Part shown: in pieces, positions 7,641 through 19,412 of the stretch
Position numbering within the stretch: the first letter of the stretch is position 1
Layout of the letters: each line of letters opens with the position of its first letter
From: Cellulosimicrobium funkei
Lineage (GTDB): Bacteria; Actinomycetota; Actinomycetes; Actinomycetales; Cellulomonadaceae
DNA length: 64,000 nt
Direction of reading: 5' to 3'
Assembly: GCF_001019615.1 (NCBI RefSeq)
Contig: NZ_JNBQ01000013.1
Coordinates: 1 to 64,000, forward strand
Position numbers and translations under genes: made by a program
Notes under the pieces: generated by a model
Told to the model about the DNA's origin: nothing
Databases searched by the model: none
The model's input: the letters and a program-made list of their open reading frames with translations, nothing else

Positions 7641-8798
7641 TCAGAGCGGGCGGCCCGCCCGCATCTCCGCGACGAGCGAGCGCACGACGGCGTCCAGCTC
7701 GCCCCCGTTGCGGCGCGCGACCGCGCGCTGGCGCTGGTAGGACGCGCCACGCCGCACGATCGTGCGCACGCCGTCGAGCTCGTCCAGGCACCCGAGGCGC
7801 GCGGCGACGGGCTCGAGCTCGACGAGCAGGCGCCCGACGGCGTCGGTCACGAGCTCCTCGTTGCCCTCGCGGTCGAGGATGATGATCGCGTCCATGCCGT
7901 AGCGCGCCGAGCGCCACTTGTTCTCCTGCGCGAACCAGGGCGGGATGCTCGGGAGCTCGCGGCCCTCGTCGAGCATCGTCGAGAAGTGCTCGACCAGGCA
8001 GTGCGTGAGCGCGGCGAGCGCGAGCAGCTCGGAGATGTTCGTGACGCCGTCGCAGATGCGCGTCTCGAGCGTGCCGAACTGCGGGGCGGGCCGCAGGTCC
8101 CAGCGGATCTCGTCGAACGCGTCGATGACCCCCGTGTGGAGCATGTCCGCGACGTAGCCCTCGAGCTCCTCCCACGTGCCGAACTGGAACGGGAGCCCCG
8201 CCGTGGGGAGCTGCTGGAACATGAGCGCCCGGTTCGACGCGTACCCGGTGTCCTTGCCACCCCAGAACGGCGAGCTGGCCGAGAGCGACTGCAGGTGGGC
8301 GAAGGTCGTGAGCATCGCGCGCTGGATCGGCAGCACCTTGGCGCGGTCCTCGATGCCGACGTGCACGTGCACGCCGTAGATGAGCATCTGCCGCCCCCAC
8401 CACTGCGTGCGGTCGATGAGGGTGTTGTAGCGCTGCTTGTCGGTGACCTTCTGCTGCGCCCAGCGCGCGAACGGGTGCGTGCCCGCGCTCATGAGCTCCA
8501 CGCGCAGCGGGTCGGTCACGGCCCGGAGCTCCTCGATCGACCGCTCGAGGTCGCGTCCCGCCTCGCCGACCGTGCGGCACACGCCGCTCACGACCTCGAC
8601 CGTGTTGAGCAGCAGCTCCTGCTTGATGGACGGGTGCGTGCCCCCGTCCTCCGGGCGCACCGCGTCGAGGACCGTCTGGGCGACCTGGCGCAGGTCACCC
8701 GAGTCGGCGTCGACGAGCGCGAGCTCCCACTCCAGCCCGACGGTCGAGCGCTCCGACCGCGCGAACGGGATCGCGGTACGCCGCGGCAGGGCGCTCAC
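7641..8798 (-). CDS. Glutamate-cysteine ligase family 2 (YbdK-type carboxylate-amine ligase)
   Basis: ATP-grasp-like GCS2 family enzyme of 385 residues. Typical segments are TVGLEWELALVD at the N-terminus, SIKQELLLNTVEVVSGVC, MSAGTHPFARW, YGVHVHVGIED and LETRICDGVTNISELLAL. Members join an amino acid carboxylate to an amine; many have weak glutamate-cysteine ligase activity, but the physiological substrate in Actinobacteria (which use mycothiol) is open. The GTG start overlaps the methyltransferase stop by 4 bases, so the two are one operon. Confidence 0.9.
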   Translation of the reverse strand: MSALPRRTAIPFARSERSTVGLEWELALVDADSGDLRQVAQTVLDAVRPEDGGTHPSIKQELLLNTVEVVSGVCRTVGEAGRDLERSIEELRAVTDPLRVELMSAGTHPFARWAQQKVTDKQRYNTLIDRTQWWGRQMLIYGVHVHVGIEDRAKVLPIQRAMLTTFAHLQSLSASSPFWGGKDTGYASNRALMFQQLPTAGLPFQFGTWEELEGYVADMLHTGVIDAFDEIRWDLRPAPQFGTLETRICDGVTNISELLALAALTHCLVEHFSTMLDEGRELPSIPPWFAQENKWRSARYGMDAIIILDREGNEELVTDAVGRLLVELEPVAARLGCLDELDGVRTIVRRGASYQRQRAVARRNGGELDAVVRSLVAEMRAGRPL

Positions 8799-10084
8799 CG
8801 CGGGCCCCCCTGGGCATCGCTCTGCGGGGCGCCCGTCGAGGGGGCGGCGAGCGGCTCGACGACGAGGACCTGCTGGGACCCGCCCACACGCGTCAGGACG
8901 ATCGTGGCGGTCGCGTCGCCCGTGAGGGCGAGCTGCCGACGGAGCTGCTCGGGCGTGACGGCCGTGCCGCGCTTCTTGATCGTCAGGCGTCCCACGCCGC
9001 GCTCGCGCAGGTATGAGCGCAGCCGCTTGAGACCGAACGGCATCGTGTCGAGCACGCGATAGCCGCGTGCGAGGCCGTCCGCGAGCCCGGTCGCGTCGAG
9101 GGGCGCGGGGGAGTCGGTCGTCACGTAGGCGATCGTCCGGTCGAGCAGCCGCCCGCCGAGCCCGCGGGCCGCGTGGGCGACGAGCCCCGCACGGATGACC
9201 GCGCCGTCGGGCTCGTAGAGGTACTGCCCGACGCCTCCCACGTCGGGGACGACGTCGTGCTCGCCGGGGCGGTGGGCGACCCGGCGCGTCGTGGTGCGCT
9301 CGGTCCCGTCCGGCCCAGTCCACGTCGTGAGGACGAGCGCGGAGCGGCCCGGTCCCTCCGGCGCGAGCGGCCCGAACCAGAGGCCCGCCTCCACGACGTC
9401 GCCGTCGACCGAGACCCACTCGGTCTCGGCGTCCTCGGGCAGGCCGTCGTGCGGGATCCCGGGACCGACCTTGATGCCCACGGCGGGGACGCGATCGCGC
9501 AGCGCCCACACCGCGTCGAGCGGCGGGGCGTACGCCTTCGGGTCGAACACGCGCTTGCCGCCCCGCGTCCGTCGGGCCGGGTCGGCGTACACGCCCTCGA
9601 TCCGCTCGCCCTCGAGGTCGAGCGCGAGCCCGTCGCCGTGGCGCACCTCGGCCTCGGGGAAGTGGCGCAGGTTCACGGTCGCGATCGCCGCGGTGAGCTC
9701 GTCGACGTCGGTCGCGAGGACCTCGAGCTCCGCGGCGGCGAACGCGAGGGCGTCGACGCCGATCCCGCTCGTGAGGTCGGCGACGCGCCGGATCCCCGCG
9801 TCCTGGTACCGCCGCGCGTGCAGGCCCGCGACGACGAGCCGGCTCGCCTGCTCCAGCCCCGCCTGCGTGAAGAGCATGCCGTCGGCGAACGCGCCGAGCT
9901 TGCCGCGGGCGGCCGCGCGCAGCCGCGACTGCGTGAGCGCCGCGGCGGCGAGGTCGGGGTCGACGCCCTTCGCGCGCAGCCCCGCCGAGAGCACGAGCGC
10001 CTGCTGCTCGTCGTACGGGGGCAGCGCGCCGAGCAGCGCCCAGCCCTCGGGGCTGAGCAGCTTGGTCAGCGTGGCGGCGTCCAT
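8795..10084 (-). CDS. SAM-dependent methyltransferase with THUMP-like C-terminal domain
   Basis: A class I methyltransferase fold is indicated by the glycine-rich loop VADLTSGIGVDALAFA and the acidic end of strand 2 (EVLATDVDE), followed by GVYADPARRTRGGKRVFDP, a substrate-facing D-P-A-R motif. The C-terminal ~120 residues (from GRLLDRTIAYVTT) match the THUMP-like domain of this actinobacterial family, suggesting RNA as the substrate. The 429-residue length is usual. First gene of a two-gene operon with the carboxylate-amine ligase. The substrate is unknown. Confidence 0.85.
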   Translation of the reverse strand: MDAATLTKLLSPEGWALLGALPPYDEQQALVLSAGLRAKGVDPDLAAAALTQSRLRAAARGKLGAFADGMLFTQAGLEQASRLVVAGLHARRYQDAGIRRVADLTSGIGVDALAFAAAELEVLATDVDELTAAIATVNLRHFPEAEVRHGDGLALDLEGERIEGVYADPARRTRGGKRVFDPKAYAPPLDAVWALRDRVPAVGIKVGPGIPHDGLPEDAETEWVSVDGDVVEAGLWFGPLAPEGPGRSALVLTTWTGPDGTERTTTRRVAHRPGEHDVVPDVGGVGQYLYEPDGAVIRAGLVAHAARGLGGRLLDRTIAYVTTDSPAPLDATGLADGLARGYRVLDTMPFGLKRLRSYLRERGVGRLTIKKRGTAVTPEQLRRQLALTGDATATIVLTRVGGSQQVLVVEPLAAPSTGAPQSDAQGGPR

Positions 10085-10154
10085 GGCGTCGATCCTTCCA
10101 CGGGGGACGGGGACCCCGCGCAGCCGGGACCCGGATCGTCCCGAGGGGCGGACG

Positions 10155-10181
10155 TTGGCACTCGCCTTGACCGAGTGCTAA
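10155..10181 (+). promoter_or_regulatory. CIRCE operator (HrcA binding site) of groES
   Basis: The inverted repeat TTGGCACTC-N9-GAGTGCTAA matches the CIRCE consensus TTAGCACTC-N9-GAGTGCTAA except for one base. It overlaps the -35 box of the groES promoter, which fits heat-shock repression by HrcA. Confidence 0.95.
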
Positions 10182-10195
10182 CGGCGACCTAGATT
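10167..10195 (+). promoter_or_regulatory. groES promoter
   Basis: -35 TTGACC (10167-10172) and -10 TAGATT (10190-10195) are separated by 17 bases. The -35 lies inside the CIRCE palindrome. Transcription from about 10202 gives a leader of roughly 125 bases before groES. Confidence 0.8.
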
Positions 10196-10325
10196 TGAGG
10201 ACGTGCCGCCACCGCTCGCGGAGGCGGCACCACGTGCGACCAGGCTGTCCGGCACCCGCGACGACGGCCAGCCGGTGCGCTCGACCCATCCGTTGCAGTT
10301 CTCACCGCGAAAGGGGAGGTCCGAC

Positions 10326-10622
10326 GTGTCGGTCCCCATCAAGCCGCTCGAGGACCGGATCGTCGTGAAGGCCCTCGAGGCCGAGACCACGACCGCATCC
10401 GGCCTGGTCATCCCGGACACCGCCAAGGAGAAGCCCCAGGAGGGCGAGGTCCTGGCCGTCGGTCCGGGCCGTGTCGACGACAACGGCAACCGCGTCCCGC
10501 TCGACGTGACCGTCGGCGACAAGGTCATCTACAGCAAGTACGGCGGCACCGAGGTCAAGTACGGCGGCGTGGACTACCTGGTCCTGTCCGCGCGCGACAT
10601 CCTCGCCGTGGTGGTCGGCTGA
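10326..10622 (+). CDS. groES: Co-chaperonin GroES (Hsp10)
   Basis: A 98-residue GroES of normal length: [16 protein letters not shown] at the start, the mobile-loop segment [20 protein letters not shown], and [15 protein letters not shown]. It caps GroEL during protein folding. The GTG at 10326 follows AAAGGGGAGG, a strong ribosome binding site. No groEL follows: a terminator comes 17 bases after the stop and the next gene is whiB on the other strand. In M. tuberculosis groEL1 sits in this position, so the GroEL partner must be encoded elsewhere. Regulation by CIRCE/HrcA is visible upstream. Confidence 0.96.
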   Translation: MSVPIKPLEDRIVVKALEAETTTASGLVIPDTAKEKPQEGEVLAVGPGRVDDNGNRVPLDVTVGDKVIYSKYGGTEVKYGGVDYLVLSARDILAVVVG

Positions 10623-10639
10623 CGCCGACCCGTTCCAGC

Positions 10640-10677
10640 AGCAGGGCCCGCGACCGTCCGGTCGCGGGCCCTGCTGC
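10640..10677. terminator. Strong hairpin terminator after groES
   Basis: A perfect 17-bp stem (left arm 10640-10656, right arm 10661-10677) with loop GTCC separates groES from convergent whiB and can serve both. Confidence 0.85.
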
Positions 10678-10788
10678 GTTCCGTGGCCGGTCGCCCCACC
10701 GTCTCCCACGGGTCGTGCGCACGTGCTCGCCCGGTACGACGTCGGACCGGTGCCGTGCAGGTCTGCTGGTGGTGCCGCGGCGTGCCGG

Positions 10789-11079
10789 TCAGCCGGTGCG
10801 GCGAGCGCCGCCGGCGAGGATCGCCGCCCGCTCGTCCTCGCTCAGGCCGCCCCACACCCCGTACGGCTCGCGCACGCGGAGCGACTGCTCGCGGCACTGC
10901 ATCATGACGGGGCACGAGTGGCAGATCGCCTTCGCGGCCTCCGCGCGCCGTCGTCGCGTCGAGCCGCGTTCGCCCTCGGGGTGGAAGAACAACGTGTCGT
11001 CCGCGTCGCGGCACGAACCCTGGTACTGCCATTCCCACAGCTCCATGACGGGCCCGGGGAGCCTCGAGATCTCTGCCAT
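10789..11079 (-). CDS. whiB: WhiB-family redox/iron-sulfur transcriptional regulator (WhiB3-like)
   Basis: The 96-residue protein carries the four cluster cysteines of Wbl proteins (SCRDADD and ICHSCPVMMQC) and the C-terminal turn EPYGVWGGLSEDER. The N-terminal ELWEWQYQGSCR and FFHPEGERG are closest to the WhiB3/WblC type, and the position next to groES matches whiB3 in M. tuberculosis. Wbl proteins bind [4Fe-4S] and partner with the primary sigma factor. It faces the MerR-type gene across a 267-base intergenic region. Subtype assignment is moderately certain. Confidence 0.9.
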   Translation of the reverse strand: MAEISRLPGPVMELWEWQYQGSCRDADDTLFFHPEGERGSTRRRRAEAAKAICHSCPVMMQCREQSLRVREPYGVWGGLSEDERAAILAGGARRTG

Positions 11080-11346
11080 GGCGAACAACCTACAAGCGTT
11101 GCAGAGGTTGTTCAAGTCCCCTGTGGTGAAAAAGTGAACGGGCAGGTCGCGACCGGTTCGAACGCGCCGATGTGGGTCACGCGGCGTCGAAGCGATCCAT
11201 GGCACGCGGAGGGGCTGGCGCGATGTTGACGCGATGGCGCGTTTGCGCGTGTGGTGAACAAATACTGCACAAGTCTGAAGCGAAGGGTGCAGGACTGTGA
11301 CCTGGACGAGGTGGCGAGACCGGTGGCCGGTCGGCAGAATCGATCC
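11080..11346. other. Divergent intergenic region between whiB and the MerR gene
   Basis: This 267-base region is more AT-rich than its surroundings, for example ACAAATACTGCACAAG near 11258. It must hold the whiB promoter, but no well-spaced -35/-10 pair stood out. On the plus strand CAGAAT (11335-11340) lies 6 bases before the MerR-type ATG. Confidence 0.5.
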
Positions 11347-12480
11347 ATGACCTCCGTCCGGTCCGCCCCCGACCCCGAGGGAGCCCGACCGAGCATGTCC
11401 TCGAACCCCGGCCTCGCCGTCGCCGCCGTCGCGCGCCGGCTCGGTGTCGCGCCCGCAACCCTGCGGACCTGGGACCGCCGCTACGGCCTCGGCCCGTCCC
11501 AGCACCGCGCGGGATCCCACCGCCGCTACACCGACGACGACGTCGCGCGCCTGGTCGTCATGCGGCGCCTCACGCTCGACGGCGTCGCGCCCGCCGACGC
11601 CGCCCGCGCGGCCCTCGCGGCCGACGACGACGAGCTCGACGCGCACCGCGGCACCGTCTCGTTCGACGAGCACGGCGCCGAGGGCGGCGCGGACCTCGAC
11701 GACGACCTCGACGCGGACGACGCCGCCGCCGAGCCGGCCCCGCCGTCACGCCCGTTCCTGCGGGCCGTGCCCGGGGGCGAGCCCGCGCGGGGAAGCGGGC
11801 CGCGTGCGCTCGGCGTGCGGGAGGCGCCGCGCCCGACGCGCGTCTCCGACGTCGTCGACGCCGCGATCGCCTATGACCAGCGCAACTGCGACCGGCTCCT
11901 GCGCATCCCCGCCGGTGGCGACCCCGCCACCTGGTGGTCCGACCTCGTCGAGCCGGCGCTCGAGCGGCTCGCCGAGCGCACGGTGCTCGCCGGTCCGGGA
12001 GAGGTCCCCGAGGTCGTCCTCGCCAACGCGACGCTGGGCGCGCTGCGCGAGTACACGCAGGCGAGCGAGGACGCGATCGTCGCGGCGGGCGGCCCCCCGC
12101 GCAACCACCCGAGCCGCATGCGCCGGATCGTCCTCGTCTTCGCGGCGCCCGACGAGCCGCTGCCGCTGGCCGCGCACGCCCTCGCGGCGTCGCTCGCGTC
12201 GCACGGCGCGATGGCCCGGATCGTCACGGGGCCGGCGAACGTCCACCGCACGCTCGAGATCGTCACGATGGTGCGGCCCTCCGCCGTCGCCATGGTGACG
12301 ACCCAGGCGCGTCCTGACCTGGGGATCGTGCACGCCGCGCACGAGGCGAACCCGAGCCTGCCGTTCTTCGTCGGCCTGCCGAGCGACGAGGCTGCCGGCG
12401 ACCTCCCGCTCGCTGCGACGGTGCACCGCGTGCGCAGCTTTCCCGGGCTCCTGCACGAGCTCCTGGCGGTCGTCCGCTGA
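11347..12480 (+). CDS. MerR-family regulator with C-terminal B12-binding-like sensor domain
   Basis: The N-terminal MerR helix-turn-helix (VAAVARRLGVAPATLRTWDR, then RRYTDDDVARLVVMRRLTLDG) is followed by an acidic linker and a C-terminal ~200-residue region (from RVSDVVDAAIAYDQRNCDRL) resembling the helical cap plus Rossmann fold of CarH/LitR-like B12-binding regulators. The diagnostic D-x-H-x-x-G is not visible, only AAHALAASLASHGA, so cobalamin binding is doubtful. ATG at 11347 was chosen because CAGAAT sits 6 bases upstream; ATG at 11395 is an alternative. Target genes are not evident; whiB is divergent. Confidence 0.8.
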   Translation: MTSVRSAPDPEGARPSMSSNPGLAVAAVARRLGVAPATLRTWDRRYGLGPSQHRAGSHRRYTDDDVARLVVMRRLTLDGVAPADAARAALAADDDELDAHRGTVSFDEHGAEGGADLDDDLDADDAAAEPAPPSRPFLRAVPGGEPARGSGPRALGVREAPRPTRVSDVVDAAIAYDQRNCDRLLRIPAGGDPATWWSDLVEPALERLAERTVLAGPGEVPEVVLANATLGALREYTQASEDAIVAAGGPPRNHPSRMRRIVLVFAAPDEPLPLAAHALAASLASHGAMARIVTGPANVHRTLEIVTMVRPSAVAMVTTQARPDLGIVHAAHEANPSLPFFVGLPSDEAAGDLPLAATVHRVRSFPGLLHELLAVVR

Positions 12481-12550
12481 GGTCTCGGGCGGCCGGTCTG
12501 CGGGGTGCCGGGCGCGGTTCGCGGCGGGAATACCGGAGAGCCCCGCGGCG

Positions 12551-14092
<1,542 letters not shown>

Positions 14093-14107
14093 GGCGGCTC
14101 GCCGCCA

Positions 14108-14167
14108 CGCGACGACGGCCCGGCGTCCGGCACCCTGCACGGGGCCGGGTGCCGGGCCGTCGTCGCG
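14108..14167. terminator. Hairpin terminator between guaB and the amine oxidase gene
   Basis: A 17-bp perfect stem (14108-14124 with 14151-14167) encloses 26 bases with further GC-rich pairing. It lies between convergent genes and probably acts on both. Confidence 0.75.
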
Positions 14168-14210
14168 CGGCACGGGCGCCGTCAGGCGGGCGCGGGTGCG
14201 CCGTCGAGGC

Positions 14211-16819
<2,609 letters not shown>

Positions 16820-16823
16820 CGCA

Positions 16824-16859
16824 CGACGGGCCGGCGCCCCGGAGGGTGCCGGCCCGTCG
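16824..16859. terminator. Hairpin terminator between the RidA gene and the HTH-MurA gene
   Basis: A 15-16-bp stem with one G-U pair (CGACGGGCCGGCGCC with GGTGCCGGCCCGTCG) and a loop of about 6 bases lies between convergent genes. Confidence 0.8.
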
Positions 16860-16872
16860 CGGGGGAGGCGAC

Positions 16873-18408
16873 TCAGTCGCGGAAGGTCTCGATGTTCGCG
16901 CCGAGCTCGCGCAGGCGCTCCGTGAGGCCCTCGTAGCCGCGCGCGATGATGTCGACGCCGCGCAGGACCGAGGTGCCCTTCGCCGCGAGCATCGCGAGCA
17001 GGATGACGACGGCGGGCCGCAGGGCCGGCGGGCAGCTCACCTCGGCACCGGACCAGCGCGTCGGGCCGGTGACCTGGAGCCGGTGGGCGTCCAGGAGCCG
17101 CACGTCGGCGCCGAGGCGCGTGAGGTCCGTGAGGTGGATGGCGCGGCCCTCGTAGACCCAGTCGTGGATGAGCGTCGTGCCCTGCGCGTTCGCCGCGATG
17201 ACGGCGAAGAACGGCAGGTTGTCGATGTTGAGGCCCGGGAACGGCATGGGGTGGATCTTGTCGATCGGCGCCCGGAGCTCGCTCGGGTGCACGGTGACGT
17301 CCACGAGGCGCGTCCGGCCGTTGCGGGCCAGGTACTCGGGGCTCAGCGTGTAGCGCAGCCCCATCTCGGACAGGGTCGCGAGCTCGATCTCCATGAACTC
17401 GATCGGGACCCGGGCCACCGTGATCTCGGAGCCGGTGACGATGCCCGCGGTGAGCAGGCTCATGGCCTCGACCGGGTCCTCCGAGACGGCGTACTCCACG
17501 TCCACGTCGATCTCGGTGCGGCCGTGCACGCGCAGGGTCGTCGTGCCGATGCCCTCCACGCGGACGCCGAGCAGCTCGAGGTAGAAGCACAGGTCCTGGA
17601 CCATGTAGTTGGGGCTCGCGTTGCGGATCGTCGTGACGCCGTCGCGGCGGGCCGCGGCCATGAGCGCGTTCTCCGTGACGGTGTCGCCGCGCTCGGTGAG
17701 CACGACCGACAGGTCCGTGCCCGAGGCCGGGGCCACGGTCGCGTGGTAGTTGCCGCCCGTCGCGGTGACCGCGAGGCCGAACGGCCGCAGCGCGATCATG
17801 TGGGGCTCCACGGTGCGCGTGCCGAGGTCGCACCCGCCGGCGTACGGGAGCTCGAACGTGTCCCGGAGCCCGAGCAGCGGGCCGAGGAACATGATGATCG
17901 AGCGCGTGCGCCGCGCGGCGTCGACGTCGATGGCGGCGAGGTCGAGCTGGTCCGGCACGACGATCTCGAGGTCGCGCCCGCCGGTCGTCCAGGTCGCCCG
18001 GACGCCGATCGAGCGGAGCACGTCGACGATGCGGTCGACCTCCACGATGCGGGCGACGCCGCGCAGCGTGGTGCGGCCCCGGTTGAGCAGCGACGCGCAC
18101 AGGAGGGCGACCGCGCCGTTCTTGGAGGAGTTGACCTCGATGCGCCCGGACAGCGTGTGGCCGCCCTGGACGCGCAGGTGCGCGTGCTTGGGCCCGCCGA
18201 GGCTGATGATCTCGGAGTCGAGCGCGAGGCTGATGCGGTTGAGCATCTCCAGGCTGAGGTTCTGGGCGCCCTGCTCGATGCGGTGCACGGCGCTCTGGCT
18301 CGTGCCGAGCCGCTCGGCGAGCTGGGTCTGCGTGAGGCCCCGGTTCTGGCGGGCGCCGCGGATGAGCGCGCCGACCTGCGTCAGAGGGGCGTCGTCGATC
18401 ACTGTCAT
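16873..18408 (-). CDS. UDP-GlcNAc 1-carboxyvinyltransferase (MurA-like) with N-terminal XRE helix-turn-helix
   Basis: The 511-residue protein joins a Cro/C1-type HTH (residues ~12-66, LTQTQLAERLGTSQSAVHRI) to a full enolpyruvyltransferase fold (from ~76). The MurA catalytic residues appear retained: Lys96 in NSSKNGAVALL (Lys22 of E. coli MurA) and Cys193 in AGGCDLGTR (Cys115). MurA transfers enolpyruvate from PEP to UDP-GlcNAc in peptidoglycan synthesis. HTH-fused paralogues are known in actinomycetes, and whether they are enzymes, regulators or both is unsettled. The ATG at 18408 is 7 bases after a TATCGT -10 element, and a 20-bp inverted repeat overlaps the promoter. Confidence 0.9.
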   Translation of the reverse strand: MTVIDDAPLTQVGALIRGARQNRGLTQTQLAERLGTSQSAVHRIEQGAQNLSLEMLNRISLALDSEIISLGGPKHAHLRVQGGHTLSGRIEVNSSKNGAVALLCASLLNRGRTTLRGVARIVEVDRIVDVLRSIGVRATWTTGGRDLEIVVPDQLDLAAIDVDAARRTRSIIMFLGPLLGLRDTFELPYAGGCDLGTRTVEPHMIALRPFGLAVTATGGNYHATVAPASGTDLSVVLTERGDTVTENALMAAARRDGVTTIRNASPNYMVQDLCFYLELLGVRVEGIGTTTLRVHGRTEIDVDVEYAVSEDPVEAMSLLTAGIVTGSEITVARVPIEFMEIELATLSEMGLRYTLSPEYLARNGRTRLVDVTVHPSELRAPIDKIHPMPFPGLNIDNLPFFAVIAANAQGTTLIHDWVYEGRAIHLTDLTRLGADVRLLDAHRLQVTGPTRWSGAEVSCPPALRPAVVILLAMLAAKGTSVLRGVDIIARGYEGLTERLRELGANIETFRD

Positions 18409-18415
18409 GCGAGCG

Positions 18416-18421
18416 ACGATA
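18416..18421 (-). promoter_or_regulatory. -10 hexamer of the HTH-MurA gene (leaderless)
   Basis: On the minus strand TATCGT is followed by 7 bases and the ATG ending at 18408, predicting a leaderless mRNA. Confidence 0.5.
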
Positions 18422-18438
18422 ACTCATGGATGAGATAT
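18419..18438. promoter_or_regulatory. Inverted-repeat candidate operator for the HTH-MurA protein
   Basis: ATAACTCATGGATGAGATAT is symmetric at 9 of 10 position pairs (arms ATA.CTCAT/ATGAG.TAT around GG). It overlaps the -10 element and lies 10 bases upstream of the start codon. Its size and position fit an autoregulatory site for the XRE-type domain; this is an inference. Confidence 0.55.
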
Positions 18439-18566
18439 TCACGCGTCGGCGCCGCGCAGTCGTGGCGAGATCACGCGTTCGTCACACGATCTCCATCCGT
18501 GTCGTGAGATAGGTGGCGGCCGGGTGCGCCCGGGCCTCGTGCCGGGCTCGTCGGCGGGCACGTCCG

Positions 18567-19268
18567 CTACGAGGGCCAGCGGCCGTCCGCGCCGGCCCCG
18601 ACGTAGGGCGGCTCGCGCTCGGGGTCCAGCGCGTCGACCCAGCGTCGGTGCGCCGCGACCTGGAGGTCGTGGAGGGCGTCGGGGCCCAGGGCGCCGAGGT
18701 CCGGGAAGGCGCGCCCGAGGGCGTCCAGGAGGTCCAGCGTGGCGAGGACGTCGGCGTCCGCGGTGTGCAGGGGGCCGACGTCGAGCACCTCGTAGCGCGC
18801 GCAGAGGTCGACGAGCCGGCGCTTGCCCTCGCGGGCCGGGTCCCACGCGCGGTCCAGCACGAGCGGGTCGAGCACCGGGCGCACGGGGCGGCCCAGCCGG
18901 GCGGCGAGCGTCGGCAGGCCGTGGCGGACGAGCTCCGCGTCGAGGAGGGACAGGTCGAACGCGGCGTTGTACGCGACGATCGGCACCCCGTCGCGCTGGG
19001 CGTCGACGAGGAGCGTCGCGATCTCCTCCAGCGCCGTCGCGGGCGCGACCCCGTGGGCGACCGCGTGCGCCGTCGTGACCCCGTGGATCGCCGTCGCCTC
19101 GGTGGGGATCTCGACACCGGGGTCGAGGAGCCACGTGCGCACGTGCGTCGAGCCGGGCTCGCGCAGCACGAGCGCGGCGGTGACGATCCGGTCGACGTCC
19201 ACGTCGACGCCCGTGGTCTCGGTGTCGAGACCGAGGAGCGGTCCCGCCGTCCAGGGCGTCGTCGTCAT
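18567..19268 (-). CDS. DnaQ-like 3'-5' exonuclease (DNA polymerase III epsilon family)
   Basis: The 233-residue DEDDh exonuclease has motif I LGLDTETTGVDVDVDRIV, motif II IVAYNAAFDLSLLDAEL and motif III HTADADVLATLDLLD with the His-x4-Asp arrangement. Such proteins proofread or trim nucleic acids; this one lacks any polymerase domain and is shorter than UvrC-linked versions. It is divergent from guaB3. The stop is 158 bases beyond the HTH-MurA start, and the stretch between holds inverted GAGATC/GATCTC arms (18467-18472, 18488-18493) of unknown role. Confidence 0.85.
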   Translation of the reverse strand: MTTTPWTAGPLLGLDTETTGVDVDVDRIVTAALVLREPGSTHVRTWLLDPGVEIPTEATAIHGVTTAHAVAHGVAPATALEEIATLLVDAQRDGVPIVAYNAAFDLSLLDAELVRHGLPTLAARLGRPVRPVLDPLVLDRAWDPAREGKRRLVDLCARYEVLDVGPLHTADADVLATLDLLDALGRAFPDLGALGPDALHDLQVAAHRRWVDALDPEREPPYVGAGADGRWPS

Positions 19269-19400
19269 GGTCCACCTCGGGTCTCGCTCGGGTCCCGGTG
19301 CTCGTCGCGCCCGGTGCCGCCGGACGTCCCGGCGACGAGCGTCACCCTGCCAGCGCCCACCCACAGGGCGGTCGTGCCGGTGGCGGGTTCGGCCCGCCGG

Positions 19401-19406
19401 TAGGCT
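19401..19406 (+). promoter_or_regulatory. -10 hexamer of a probable leaderless guaB3 promoter
   Basis: TAGGCT is followed by 6 bases and the GTG at 19413. Confidence 0.55.
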
Positions 19407-19412
19407 GGCCCG

